A stretch of 55,995 nucleotides of DNA from Microbacterium sp. p3-SID336 (GTDB lineage: Bacteria; Actinomycetota; Actinomycetes; Actinomycetales; Microbacteriaceae). Position numbers and translations under genes: made by a program. Location: assembly GCF_025143365.1 (NCBI RefSeq), contig NZ_JALXPE010000025.1, forward strand, positions 1-55,995. The letters run 5' to 3'. Positions 38,349 through 47,224 of this stretch are shown here, one piece after another (the first letter of the stretch is position 1; each line of letters begins with the position of its first letter). The notes under the pieces were generated by a model. That model searched no databases and was not told the origin of the DNA. It was given only the letters and a program-made list of their open reading frames with translations.

Positions 38349-39649
38349 TCGCCTTCCACCCGCAGCACGGACACGACCTTGGCGACCACGTCGCTGTCGG
38401 CGAGGACGTCGACCGTGTCGCTCAGGGCCTGCTCGGTGGCACGGTGCGTGCCGATCACGAGACGTGCGGTCGGCTCGTCCTCGCCCTCCACGGTCTGCAC
38501 GACGGTGGCGACCGAGACGCCGCCGTCGCTCAGGATGCCGGCGACCGTGGCGAGCACGCCCGGCGCATCGGAGACCTCGAGCGTGATCTGGTAGCGGGTG
38601 GTGACATGCCCGATCGGGACGACCGGCAGGTTCGCCCTGGTGGACTCGCCGACGCCGACGCCGCCCGCGATGTGGCGACGCGCCGCGGACACCACGTCGC
38701 CGAGCACGGCGGAGGCGGTCTGCACGCCGCCGGCGCCCGCGCCGTAGAACATCAGCGAGCCCGCGGCCTCGGCCTCCACGAAGACGGCGTTGTTGGCGCC
38801 GTGGACGGAGGCGAGCGGGTGGGAGGCGGGTACCAGGGCGGGATACACGCGCACCGAGATGGACTCGGCGCCGTTCGCCTCGATGCGCTCGCACACCGCG
38901 AGCAGCTTGATCACGAAGCCGGCCGCGCGGGCCTCCTCGATCATCGACGCGGTGATGGCCGTGATGCCCTCGCGGTACACCGCCTCCAGCGGAACGGCGG
39001 TGTGGAACGCGAGGCTCGCGAGGATCGCGGCCTTCTGCGCCGCGTCGTAGCCCTCCACGTCGGCCGTCGGGTCTGCTTCCGCGTACCCGAGGCGCTGTGC
39101 GTCCGCCAGCACATCGGCGAAGTCCGCGCCCTCGGTCTCCATCCGGTCGAGGATGTAGTTCGTGGTGCCGTTGACGATGCCCATGATGCGCACGACCCGG
39201 TCGCCGGCGAGCGAATCGCGCAGCGGGCGGATGATCGGGATCGCACCCGCCGCCGCGGCCTCGTAGTACACGGACGCGCCGACGCGGTCGGCCGCCTCGA
39301 ACAGCTCGGGGCCGTGCGTCGCGAGCAGGGCCTTGTTGGCCGTCACCACATCCGCCCCGGAGCCGATGGCCTGGAGGATGCTCGTGCGCGCCGGCTCGAT
39401 GCCCCCGATGAGCTCGATCACGATGTCGGAGCCGAGGATGAGCGACTCCGCATCGGTGGTGAAGAGCTCCTTCGGCAGCTCGACGTCGCGCGGCGCGTCG
39501 ACGTCCCGCACCGCGATGCCCGCGAGCTCCAGGGCGGCTCCGGCGCGGTCGGCGAGCTCGTCGCCGTGCCGCAGCAGCAGCGCCGCGACCTGGGAGCCGA
39601 CGGCTCCGGCGCCCAGCAGCGCCACGCGAAGTCGTCGGTAGTCAGTCAT
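38345..39649 (-). CDS. hom: Homoserine dehydrogenase
   Basis: 434 aa. Reduces aspartate semialdehyde to homoserine. The NAD(P) loop is ALLGAGAVGSQVAALLL, the catalytic domain has NGTTNYIL and YAEADPTADVEGYDAAQK, and a C-terminal ACT domain (GVLATVAGILSDGGVSVATV) suggests feedback control by threonine. ATG 39649 has AAGGAG 6 bases upstream. It forms a lysA-hom-thrB run at the branch between lysine and threonine. Confidence 0.97.
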   Translation of the reverse strand: MTDYRRLRVALLGAGAVGSQVAALLLRHGDELADRAGAALELAGIAVRDVDAPRDVELPKELFTTDAESLILGSDIVIELIGGIEPARTSILQAIGSGADVVTANKALLATHGPELFEAADRVGASVYYEAAAAGAIPIIRPLRDSLAGDRVVRIMGIVNGTTNYILDRMETEGADFADVLADAQRLGYAEADPTADVEGYDAAQKAAILASLAFHTAVPLEAVYREGITAITASMIEEARAAGFVIKLLAVCERIEANGAESISVRVYPALVPASHPLASVHGANNAVFVEAEAAGSLMFYGAGAGGVQTASAVLGDVVSAARRHIAGGVGVGESTRANLPVVPIGHVTTRYQITLEVSDAPGVLATVAGILSDGGVSVATVVQTVEGEDEPTARLVIGTHRATEQALSDTVDVLADSDVVAKVVSVLRVEGE

Positions 39650-39670
39650 GGGTGCTCCTTCGGGGGTGGA

Positions 39671-41134
39671 TCATCGGTCTCCCTCGGGGGCATGCGCCCC
39701 GTCGATGCCCGCGTCGCGGGCCAGCAGGTCGTCCACGGTCTCGCCGCGGACGATGACGTGCGAGCGTCCGTCCCGCACCGCCACGATCGGCGGCCGCGGG
39801 ACGTGGTTGTAGTTGCTCGACAGCGACGCGCAGTAGGCGCCGGTCGCCGGCACGGCCAGCAGGTCGCCGGGCACGAGGTCGGCCGGGAGGTACTCGTGGT
39901 CGACGACGATGTCGCCGGACTCGCAGTGCTTGCCGACGACGCGGCTGAGCTGCGGCGCCCCGGTGCCCTCCCGCGAGGCCAGACGCGCGGAGTAGCTGGC
40001 TCCGTAGAGCGCGGTGCGGGCGTTGTCGCTCATGCCGCCGTCGACGCTCAGATAGCGCCGCGTGGCCCCCGACTCGATCGTGACGTCCTTCGTGGTGCCC
40101 ACCTCGTAGAGCGTGACGCCGGCCGTGCCGACGATCGCCCGACCGGGCTCGAACGAGAGCGCGGGCACCGGGATGCCCCGTGCTGCACAGCCCTCGGCCA
40201 CCGCGGCGACGATCGCGCCGGCGAGCTCGTCGATCGGCGTGGGGTCGTCCACGCGGGTGTAGGCGATGCCGAAGCCGCCGCCCAGGTTCAGCTGCGGGAC
40301 CGGTCCCCCGTCGAGCAGCGCGGCGTGCAGTTCCAGCACCCGCGCGGCGGATTCGCGGAACCCGGCGACGCCGAAGATCTGCGAGCCGATGTGACAGTGC
40401 AGCCCGGCGAACTCCAGCCCAGGGATCTCGCGGATGCGGGCGACGGCCTCCGCGGCCTCCGGCAGCGGGAAGCCGAACTTCTGATCCTCGTGAGCGGTCG
40501 CCAGGAAGTCGTGGGTCTCGGCGTGGACGCCGCTGATGACGCGGACCATGACCCGCTGCACCGCGTCCGTGCGTGCGGTGATCGCGGCGAGCCGCTCGAT
40601 CTCGATGGCGCTGTCGACCACGATCGTGCCGATGCCGAGCTCGACGGCGCGCTCCAGCTCGGCGACGGACTTGTTGTTGCCGTGGAAGCCCAGCGACGCC
40701 GGCGCGACGCCCGCCGCCAGCGCCACCGCGAGCTCTCCGCCCGTGCACACATCGATCCGCAGGCCCTCGTCGACCACCCAGCGGGCGACCGTCGTGCTCA
40801 GGAACGCCTTGCCCGCGTAGTACACCTGGGCCGTGGTGCCGTGTGCGGACGCGGCACTGTCGAACGCGACGCGGAAGGCACGGGCGCGCGTGCGCACCTC
40901 GTCCTCATCGAGCACGAGCACGGGGGTGCCGTAGGTGCGCGCCAGCTCAGCGGCGCTCACCCCGGCGAGCACGAGCGCGCCGTCGGCGTCGCGCGTGGCG
41001 GAGGCCGGCCAGACGCCGCTCGCAAGGTCGTTCGGGTCGTCGGGGACCAGGAGCCATTCCGGGGCGAGCGAGTCGGCAGGAGCGAGCACGGGGCACCAAT
41101 CGTGGGTCGGATCTCGGGCGGAGGGGGCGCACAT
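39671..41134 (-). CDS. lysA: Diaminopimelate decarboxylase
   Basis: 487 aa PLP enzyme making L-lysine from meso-DAP. The PLP lysine is in VYYAGKAFL, other blocks are GFHGNNKSVAEL, LHCHIGSQI, LNLGGGFGIAY and EPGRAIVG, and the catalytic Cys is in GKHCESGD. The N-terminus is about 30 residues longer than usual. The ATG at 41134 lies 13 bases after TAGAAT with no strong ribosome site, so the true start may be a little downstream. Confidence 0.96.
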   Translation of the reverse strand: MCAPSARDPTHDWCPVLAPADSLAPEWLLVPDDPNDLASGVWPASATRDADGALVLAGVSAAELARTYGTPVLVLDEDEVRTRARAFRVAFDSAASAHGTTAQVYYAGKAFLSTTVARWVVDEGLRIDVCTGGELAVALAAGVAPASLGFHGNNKSVAELERAVELGIGTIVVDSAIEIERLAAITARTDAVQRVMVRVISGVHAETHDFLATAHEDQKFGFPLPEAAEAVARIREIPGLEFAGLHCHIGSQIFGVAGFRESAARVLELHAALLDGGPVPQLNLGGGFGIAYTRVDDPTPIDELAGAIVAAVAEGCAARGIPVPALSFEPGRAIVGTAGVTLYEVGTTKDVTIESGATRRYLSVDGGMSDNARTALYGASYSARLASREGTGAPQLSRVVGKHCESGDIVVDHEYLPADLVPGDLLAVPATGAYCASLSSNYNHVPRPPIVAVRDGRSHVIVRGETVDDLLARDAGIDGAHAPEGDR

Positions 41135-41147
41135 CGAGTTGCCCCCG

Positions 41148-41153
41148 ATTCTA
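41148..41153 (-). promoter_or_regulatory. -10 element of lysA
   Basis: Minus-strand TAGAAT, 13 bases before the ATG at 41134, predicting a leader of about 7 bases. Confidence 0.4.
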
Positions 41154-41191
41154 GGGCAACGCCCACGTCGCCCTGCGCACGGTGACGACCC

Positions 41192-41233
41192 GCGTCAACC
41201 CCCTGGGGACGGCCGCGACGGCCCTTCTAAGGT
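41192..41233 (+). promoter_or_regulatory. BrkB promoter with shared GCGTCAA/GGGGAC element
   Basis: GCGTCAA (41192-41198) and CCCCT are followed by GGGGAC (41205-41210), a 17-base spacer and TAAGGT (41228-41233). The GTG start follows after 6 bases. The same upstream element occurs at 49809-49849. GGGGAC occupies the -35 position and may be a sigma-factor or activator site. Confidence 0.5.
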
Positions 41234-41239
41234 GGGGTC

Positions 41240-42304
41240 GTGACAGACACCGACACCCGAGACAGCCAGACCTCCTCCGACGCGCCGTCGCGTCCCGGCC
41301 TCGTCGCGCGCATCACCGGTCCGGTCATCGCGTGGGCGCTCGCGCGGCGCCCCGTTCGCGCCGCCCTGCTCTACTCGGAGCGACGCGGCCCGATGCTCGC
41401 CGACAGCGTGACATATCGTGCGCTGTTCAGTGTGTTCGCTGGTGTGCTCCTCGGCTTCTCGATCGCGGCGCTCTGGCTCTCCGGCAACCCGGACGCGTGG
41501 CGCGCCATCATCGATGCCGTGCAGTCGGCCGTCCCCGGGCTGATCGGCGAGGACGGCGTGATCGACACGAAGGATCTGCGCTCGCCCGCCTCCTTCTCGA
41601 TCGCCGGGATCATCTCCCTCGTGGCGCTGATCGGCTCCGCACTCGGCGCGATCGGCTCGCTGCGCACGGCCATCCGCGTCATCGCCGGCACCGTGCAGGA
41701 CGACATCCTCTTCATCTGGGTGATGGTGCGCAATCTGCTGCTGGGCCTCGGCATCGGCGTCGCGTTCGTGCTCGCGGCCGGCCTCACGTTCGTCGGTCAG
41801 CTCGGTGCGACGTGGATCGCCGATCTGCTGGAACTCCCGTCCGACTCGCCGCTGGTCGCCTGGACCGTGCGCCTGCTGTCGCTGCTGGTGGTGTTCGCCC
41901 TGGATGCCGGGCTGATCATCGGCGCGTTCCTGCTGCTGTCCGGCGTGCGCCCTGCGGCCCGCTCGCTGTGGACGGGCGCCCTGCTGGGGGCGTTCGGCCT
42001 CATCGTGCTGCAGCAGCTGTCCGGGCTGTTCGTGGGCGGGGCCACCAGCAACCCGCTGCTGGCGTCGTTCGCCTCGCTGCTGGCGCTGTTGATCTGGCTG
42101 AACCTGTCGACGCAGGTGATCCTCGTGGCGTGCGCCTACATCGTCACGGCCGAGGAGGAGCGCACGGATCGGCTGCACGAGCGCTTCGGCGCCAGGACGT
42201 TCGTACAGCGTCGCCTGCAGCGCGCCGAGGTGGACGTGCGCATCGCCACGGCCGAGCTGCGGGAGGCGCAGCGGGCCGCGGCCGAGGAGGCGCACCCGAG
42301 CTGA
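41240..42304 (+). CDS. YihY/BrkB-family membrane protein
   Basis: 354 aa with about six membrane helices. The N-terminal family signature is SVTYRALFSVFAGVLLGFS, and the later half has FALDAGLIIGAFLLLSGVRP and LLGAFGLIVLQQLSGLFVGG. The acidic/basic C-terminus is cytoplasmic. The family name YihY/virulence factor BrkB is historical; transport of small solutes has been proposed, but no substrate is established. The GTG at 41240 is a predicted leaderless start. Confidence 0.92.
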   Translation: MTDTDTRDSQTSSDAPSRPGLVARITGPVIAWALARRPVRAALLYSERRGPMLADSVTYRALFSVFAGVLLGFSIAALWLSGNPDAWRAIIDAVQSAVPGLIGEDGVIDTKDLRSPASFSIAGIISLVALIGSALGAIGSLRTAIRVIAGTVQDDILFIWVMVRNLLLGLGIGVAFVLAAGLTFVGQLGATWIADLLELPSDSPLVAWTVRLLSLLVVFALDAGLIIGAFLLLSGVRPAARSLWTGALLGAFGLIVLQQLSGLFVGGATSNPLLASFASLLALLIWLNLSTQVILVACAYIVTAEEERTDRLHERFGARTFVQRRLQRAEVDVRIATAELREAQRAAAEEAHPS

Positions 42305-42318
42305 GCGGGACAGTCCCC

Positions 42319-42350
42319 GTTGTGACCAGAAGTGCTAGATTGGTCACAAC
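42319..42350 (+). promoter_or_regulatory. TetR-type operator
   Basis: GTTGTGACCA (42319-42328) and TGGTCACAAC (42341-42350) are perfect 10-base inverted arms separated by 12 bases. The spacer and right arm contain a -10 TAGATT (42336-42341). It lies just before a hydrolase-TetR-hydrolase operon, so binding of the TetR protein would block transcription. Confidence 0.8.
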
Positions 42351-42362
42351 GAGAGGACGGGC

Positions 42363-43250
42363 ATGACTCCGCGACGCACCCGCATCACCCTTCCCGGCGC
42401 CGAAGTGTCTGTCTGCGAATGGGCGCCCGCCGACGAGAGCGGCCTCCCCCTGCTGCTCCTGCACGGAGGAGGAGCGGACAGTGCCGCCCTCTCCTGGGGC
42501 GGCATCGCGCCCGAGCTCGCCGCCGCAGGCCACCGGGTGATCGCGCCCGATCACCCCGGGTTCGGCGAGAGTCCCCGCGCGGACTGGCCCGTCACCCAGG
42601 AGCGGCTCGTGCAGTACGTCGGCGACCTCGTCGACGCGCTCGCCCTGCGCGACTACGCGGTCGCCGGGCTGTCCCTCGGGGGCGGCATGACGCTCGGGCA
42701 CCTGCTCGCTCGCCCCGGCGAGGCCAGAGCGGCCGCCCTTCTCGGCTGCTATGGCCTCATGCCGCGGCTCGCCGACGGCCCCACCGCCGCACTCACCCAG
42801 CTCAGCACGTTCCTGCTGCTGCGCACCGGACTGCTCGCCGCGATGACCCGCTCGTACGCGCGCAACCCCGCCGCGATGGAGCGCGGTCTCCGCGACCTCG
42901 TGCGCTCCCCCGAGGCCCGCACCCCCGAGCTCGTCCGGGCGGTGCTCGCCGAGGCGGCCGACGGCCGCGGCCTGACGACCTTCGGCGAATGGCAGCGCGA
43001 CCAGGTGGGGTGGAACGGCCTTCGCACCGTCTACACCGACCGGCTCGCCGAGATCGACACCCCTGTCCTCCTGGTGCACGGCGACCGCGACTCCGGAGTG
43101 CCCCTCGCTCGCGTCGAGACCGCCGCGCGACTGCTCCCGCATGCACGGCTCGTCGTGGCCCCCGACGCCGGCCACTGGGTGCAGCGCGACCGCCCGGACG
43201 TCGTGCTGCCCGCGCTGCTCCAGCACCTCGCGGAGAACGCGCATGCCTAG
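42363..43250 (+). CDS. Alpha/beta hydrolase
   Basis: 295 aa with an intact catalytic triad: nucleophile Ser in AGLSLGGG, Asp in HGDRDSGVP, His in DAGHWVQRDRP. The oxyanion motif HGGG is at the N-terminus, and a cap domain lies in the middle (about residues 130-220). ATG 42363 follows GAGAGGA. It is the first gene of a TetR-controlled operon, and its stop overlaps the TetR start by 8 bases. It is perhaps an esterase or C-C hydrolase for a xenobiotic; the substrate is unknown. Confidence 0.88.
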   Translation: MTPRRTRITLPGAEVSVCEWAPADESGLPLLLLHGGGADSAALSWGGIAPELAAAGHRVIAPDHPGFGESPRADWPVTQERLVQYVGDLVDALALRDYAVAGLSLGGGMTLGHLLARPGEARAAALLGCYGLMPRLADGPTAALTQLSTFLLLRTGLLAAMTRSYARNPAAMERGLRDLVRSPEARTPELVRAVLAEAADGRGLTTFGEWQRDQVGWNGLRTVYTDRLAEIDTPVLLVHGDRDSGVPLARVETAARLLPHARLVVAPDAGHWVQRDRPDVVLPALLQHLAENAHA

Positions 43251-43824
43251 GCCGCTCGTCCCCCACCGCCGCGACCGCATCCTCGACGCCGCCGAGCTTC
43301 TCGTCCTCGCGCAGGGCTTCGACGCCATGAGCATCGCCGCGGTGGCGGAGGGCGCCGGCATCGGCAAGGGCGCCGTGTACCTGGAGTTCTCCGCCAAGCG
43401 CGACATCCTCGACGCCCTGCTGCAGCGCGGCAACGCCCGGATCGCCCAGCGCGTCGAGCAGGAGCTCGGGGCGCATCCGTCGCTGAGCGCCGCCTACCGG
43501 GAGACCGCGCGCGCCCTGCTCGACGATCCGCTGATGACGGCGGCGTTCCTGGACGACCGCGGGATCCTCGGCGCGCATGTCGCCGCAGAGCCCCACGCCC
43601 GCTACCGCGAACGGCACGAGGGCGTCATCGCCTGGATCCGCACTCTGCAGCAGCACCACCGCGTCGTCCCCGACGTGGAGCCGGAGGAGCTGGCGCTCGC
43701 ACTCTCCAGCGCCACGATCGGCCTGCTCTCCGCCGCCCGGCTGCTCGGTCCCCTCGACCGCGAGCGGCTGGAGGGCGCCATCGACACCATCGGCCGCATG
43801 GCCGCCGCGTTCGAAAGGGACTGA
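43243..43824 (+). CDS. TetR/AcrR-family transcriptional regulator
   Basis: 193 aa. The N-terminal helix-turn-helix is classic: RILDAAELLVLAQGFDAMSIAAVAEGAGIGKGAVYLEFSAKRDIL split over residues 11-55. The C-terminal ligand-binding domain is variable. It starts inside the end of the preceding hydrolase gene and ends 1 base before the next. It probably represses its own operon through the inverted repeat at 42319-42350, with release by a substrate of the flanking hydrolases. Confidence 0.92.
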   Translation: MPRPLVPHRRDRILDAAELLVLAQGFDAMSIAAVAEGAGIGKGAVYLEFSAKRDILDALLQRGNARIAQRVEQELGAHPSLSAAYRETARALLDDPLMTAAFLDDRGILGAHVAAEPHARYRERHEGVIAWIRTLQQHHRVVPDVEPEELALALSSATIGLLSAARLLGPLDRERLEGAIDTIGRMAAAFERD

Positions 43825-43825
43825 C

Positions 43826-44569
43826 ATGCACCACGAGACCTTCGGGCCCGCCGGCTCACGGCCGCTGCTGCTGCTGCACGGCGGCGGGGTGGCCGGCTGG
43901 ATGTGGGACCCGGTGCGTGCGCACCTGGACGACGGCCGCCGCCTGCTCGTGCCCGACCTCCCTGGTCACGGGCGCAGCGCCGCCGAGCCGTACACGTCTC
44001 ACGCGGAGACCGTCGCGGCGCTGGCCGTGCTGCTGGAGCGCGAGGGCGAACGGGCCCTCGTCGTCGGCTTCTCGCTGGGCGCCCAGCTCGCGGTGCAGCT
44101 CGCCGCGCAGCGCCCCGATCTGGTCGCGGACGCCGTCGTGATCAGCGCTCAGGCGGTGCCGCTGCGCGCCGTCGGGCCGACGCTGGCATTGCTGCGCGCG
44201 ACGGCGGGGCTCGCGCGGAACGAGCGGTTCGCCCGCCTGCAGGCGCGCGAGCTGTTCATCCCGGACGACCTGCTGCCCGCCTACCTGGAGACCTCGGCCG
44301 GCATCTCGCGCGAGACCCTGCTCACGGCGGTCGAGGCCAACCTCCGCTTCGTCCCTCCGGCGGGGTGGGCGGACTTCCCCGGGTCTCCGCTGGTGCTGGT
44401 GGGCGAGAAGGAGAAGCCGCTCATGCACCGCTCGGCCGCGGCCCTGCACGACGCCCTCCCCTGCAGCACCGTCGAGGTCGTGGAAGGGTGCGGGCACGGC
44501 ATCCCGCTGCAACGCCCCGAATGGCTGGCGGCACGGCTCGCCGAGCGGATGGACGCGGTCGCCGGCTGA
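43826..44569 (+). CDS. Second alpha/beta hydrolase of the TetR operon
   Basis: 247 aa, shorter than its neighbour and without an obvious large cap. Nucleophile Ser is in VGFSLGAQ and the His in GCGHGIPL; the acid residue is less clear, since the usual HGD/xGxxD position reads LVGEKEKP. LLLHGGGVAGWMWDP is the oxyanion region. ATG 43826 is 1 base after the TetR stop, so the three genes are translationally coupled. The reaction is unknown; it may act in sequence with the first hydrolase. Confidence 0.87.
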   Translation: MHHETFGPAGSRPLLLLHGGGVAGWMWDPVRAHLDDGRRLLVPDLPGHGRSAAEPYTSHAETVAALAVLLEREGERALVVGFSLGAQLAVQLAAQRPDLVADAVVISAQAVPLRAVGPTLALLRATAGLARNERFARLQARELFIPDDLLPAYLETSAGISRETLLTAVEANLRFVPPAGWADFPGSPLVLVGEKEKPLMHRSAAALHDALPCSTVEVVEGCGHGIPLQRPEWLAARLAERMDAVAG

Positions 44570-44584
44570 GCGCGCCGACGCGGG

Positions 44585-45430
44585 TCAGCGCGGGCAGGTG
44601 CCCTTGTCCTGGAGGGACTCGTCCGTCACGATCGCCCCGTCGACGTCGACATCGATCACGGCCGCGCCGTCGACGATCTCGAGTCCCGTCAGCGTGAGAC
44701 CGGCCGGAAGCTGATCGGCGATGCACACGCGCCGCGGCTCGGTGATCCCCTCACCGAGCGAGCCGAGCGACGACCCGACGCGGTTCAGGTCGATGTCGAT
44801 TCCGCCCACGCTCGCCGCCACCGGCGTGAGCTCCAGGTCCCCCTCGACCGCACCCGGGGTGAGCGTCACCGAGACGGGCACGGCTGTGCCCAGCACGTCG
44901 AAGGAGCCGCTCAGCGTCGCGTTCGGCGCCTCGAGCGCGACCGACTGCACCGGCAGATCCGTCCCGGAGAGCAGTGCGGTGAACTGGTCCTGATCGATGC
45001 GGATCGTACCGTCGGCACCGCCGAGGTCCCCTCCGCGCAGCGGCACACCGGTCGCCGTCACGTCCACGGCGCCCGTGATGCCCTCGAGCGTCACCGCGTC
45101 GGTGGACAGGTGGAGGCTGTCGAGCCGCCCGCCGATCAGCTGCGGGAGCAGCAGCCCCGATGCCTCCACGTCGAGCTCCTGGTCGGCCGGAAGGTCGAGC
45201 TGTTCGATGACGACCGATCGCACGATCCCCGGCAGCACGGCACGCGCGATCAGCTCCGCGGCCACCACGAGCACCGCGAGCACCACCACGACGATCAGCA
45301 GCACCCACGGCCATCGGCGACGGCGCGGGGTCGCAGCGGCCGTCCGGTCCTCCTGCGAGCCGGGGATCACCAGGGTCGGCTGCTCCGCCGACGGCTCCGG
45401 ATACGGCAGCGTGCGGTTGTCGTCGCTCAT
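44585..45430 (-). CDS. LmeA-like membrane-anchored lipid-binding protein (DUF2993)
   Basis: 281 aa from ATG 45430, which has AAGGA 7 bases upstream (a GTG at 45448 is less likely). A cytoplasmic Pro-rich stretch is followed by RRRRWPW, one membrane helix (about residues 42-64), and a long beta-rich extracytoplasmic domain of DUF2993 type. The mycobacterial LmeA of this family binds phospholipid and is needed for lipomannan maturation. That role here is only by family. Confidence 0.85.
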   Translation of the reverse strand: MSDDNRTLPYPEPSAEQPTLVIPGSQEDRTAAATPRRRRWPWVLLIVVVVLAVLVVAAELIARAVLPGIVRSVVIEQLDLPADQELDVEASGLLLPQLIGGRLDSLHLSTDAVTLEGITGAVDVTATGVPLRGGDLGGADGTIRIDQDQFTALLSGTDLPVQSVALEAPNATLSGSFDVLGTAVPVSVTLTPGAVEGDLELTPVAASVGGIDIDLNRVGSSLGSLGEGITEPRRVCIADQLPAGLTLTGLEIVDGAAVIDVDVDGAIVTDESLQDKGTCPR

Positions 45431-45466
45431 GAGGTCATCCTTCCGCACCGCGGCGAGCCGCCGTGG

Positions 45467-47131
45467 CTACATGCGCTCCGGAGCGGAGACGCCCAGCAGG
45501 TCGAGACCGTTGCGGAAGACCTGGCCGGCGGCGTCGTTCAGCCACAGGCGCGTGCGGTGCACGCTCTCCACGGGGTCGTCGCTCAGCGGGATCACGCGGC
45601 AGTTGTCGTACCAGCGGTGATACAGGCCCGCGAGCTCCTCCAGGTAGCGGGCGACGCGATGCGGTTCGCGCACCTGCGCCGCGAACGCCACCACGCGCGG
45701 GAACTCCTGCAGCGCGCCGAGCAGGGCCGCCTCGGTCTCGTGCGTGAGGGTCTCCGGTGCGAACTCGGAGCGGTCGACTCCGGAGTCGGCGGCGTTGCGC
45801 GCGACGTTGTGCGTGCGGGCGTGCGCGTACTGCACGTAGAACACGGGGTTGTCATTCGTGCGCTTCTGCAGCAGCTCGGGGTCGAGGTCCAGCGGCGAGT
45901 CCGCGGGCGAGCGCTCCAGCGAGTAGCGCAGCGCGTCGGTGCCGAGCCAGTCGAGCAGGTCGTCCATCTCGATGATGTTGCCGGCGCGCTTGCTGAGACG
46001 GGCGCCGTTGATGGACACCATCTGCCCGATCAGCACCTGGATGTTCTTCTGCGGGTCGTCGCCCGCCGCGCCCGCGACCGCCTTCAGACGATGCACATAG
46101 CCGTGGTGGTCGGCGCCGAGCAGGTAGATCTTGTCGCGGAAGCCCCGGTCACCCTTGTCGAGGTAGTAGGCGGCGTCGGCGGCGAAATAGGTGTACTCGC
46201 CGTTGGAGCGGCGGATCACACGGTCCTTGTCGTCGCCGAAGTCGGTGGTCCGCACCCACACGGCGTCGCCCTCGTCGAACACATGCCCCTGCGCGCGCAG
46301 GCGGTCCACGGCACGGTCGATCAGGCTGAGGCCGTCGGCGTCCTTCGCATGCAGGGTGCGCTCGGAGAACCACACGTCGAACGGCACGTTGAAGCGGTCC
46401 AGCGAGTGCTTGATCTCGGCGAGCTGGTACTCGTACCCGAGCTCGCGCGCCACGTCGAGCTGCTCTGCGGCGGGGAGGTCGAGAAGGTCGGGGCGCGCCG
46501 CGAGCACGCGCTCCGCCAGGGTGGCGATGTACGCGCCGGGGTAGCCGCCCTCCGGGGTGGGCTCGCCCTTGGCGGCGGCCAGCACGGAGGCGGCGAAGCG
46601 GTCCATCTGCGCCCCGGCGTCGTTGATGTAGTACTCGCGCACCGCGGTGGCGCCGCTTGCGAGGAGCAGCCGCACGATCGCGTCGCCCAGGGCCGCCCAG
46701 CGCGTGTGCGCGATGTGCAGCGGACCTGTGGGGTTCGCCGAGACGAACTCGACGTTGACGCTCACGCCCTCCTGCGAGGAGTTCGTGCCGTAGGCCGGGC
46801 CCGCGTCGACGATCACCTTGGCGAGTGCGCCCGCGGCCGCGGCGTCGAGACGGATGTTGAGGAAGCCGGGACCGGCGACCTCGGCGCTCGCGACGCCGTC
46901 CACCTCGGCGAGCCCCTCCGCGATCTGCTGCGCCAGCTCGCGCGGGTTCGTGCCGAGGGGCTTGGCCAGACGCATCGCGATGTTCGACGCCCAGTCGCCG
47001 TGCTCGCGGTTGCGCGGACGCTCCAGCACGATGTCGGCGGCGGTGAGGTCGAGCGGCTCGCCAGGACGTCGTTCCTCGGCGATCGGAGCGAGGACGGCGA
47101 GGAGGGCGGTGGCGAGCGTTTCAGGATTCAT
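45467..47131 (-). CDS. argS: Arginyl-tRNA synthetase
   Basis: 554 aa class I synthetase. HIGH motif is HIAHTRW, the KMSKS equivalent is LSKRAGN, and the C-terminal DALR anticodon-binding domain ends in the usual [14 protein letters not shown]. The N-terminal additional domain is present. The ATG at 47131 lies 9 bases after TAAACT and also has GGGGAG upstream. A tRNA-Arg gene lies 0.9 kb away. In many actinobacteria argS sits directly before lysA; here five genes intervene. Confidence 0.97.
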   Translation of the reverse strand: MNPETLATALLAVLAPIAEERRPGEPLDLTAADIVLERPRNREHGDWASNIAMRLAKPLGTNPRELAQQIAEGLAEVDGVASAEVAGPGFLNIRLDAAAAGALAKVIVDAGPAYGTNSSQEGVSVNVEFVSANPTGPLHIAHTRWAALGDAIVRLLLASGATAVREYYINDAGAQMDRFAASVLAAAKGEPTPEGGYPGAYIATLAERVLAARPDLLDLPAAEQLDVARELGYEYQLAEIKHSLDRFNVPFDVWFSERTLHAKDADGLSLIDRAVDRLRAQGHVFDEGDAVWVRTTDFGDDKDRVIRRSNGEYTYFAADAAYYLDKGDRGFRDKIYLLGADHHGYVHRLKAVAGAAGDDPQKNIQVLIGQMVSINGARLSKRAGNIIEMDDLLDWLGTDALRYSLERSPADSPLDLDPELLQKRTNDNPVFYVQYAHARTHNVARNAADSGVDRSEFAPETLTHETEAALLGALQEFPRVVAFAAQVREPHRVARYLEELAGLYHRWYDNCRVIPLSDDPVESVHRTRLWLNDAAGQVFRNGLDLLGVSAPERM

Positions 47132-47140
47132 AGACTCCCC

Positions 47141-47146
47141 AGTTTA
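47141..47146 (-). promoter_or_regulatory. -10 element of argS
   Basis: Minus-strand TAAACT followed by GGGGAGTCT and the ATG at 47131; a very short leader is predicted. Confidence 0.4.
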
Positions 47147-47212
47147 CGGGGGCGGCCAGGCGCCGACCGCCGCCCGCGACCGCGCCGAGTTTGCGTTCGC
47201 GCGACCGTGATC

Positions 47213-47218
47213 TACTCT
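47213..47218 (+). promoter_or_regulatory. -10 element of the SGNH hydrolase gene
   Basis: TACTCT, then CATGCC (6 bases), then ATG at 47225. Confidence 0.45.
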
Positions 47219-47224
47219 CATGCC

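Noticed and set aside
45110..47220. Long plus-strand frame joined to the SGNH hydrolase
   Set aside because: It is antisense to argS and the DUF2993 gene. The hydrolase begins at 47225, with a signal helix and a promoter at the expected distance.
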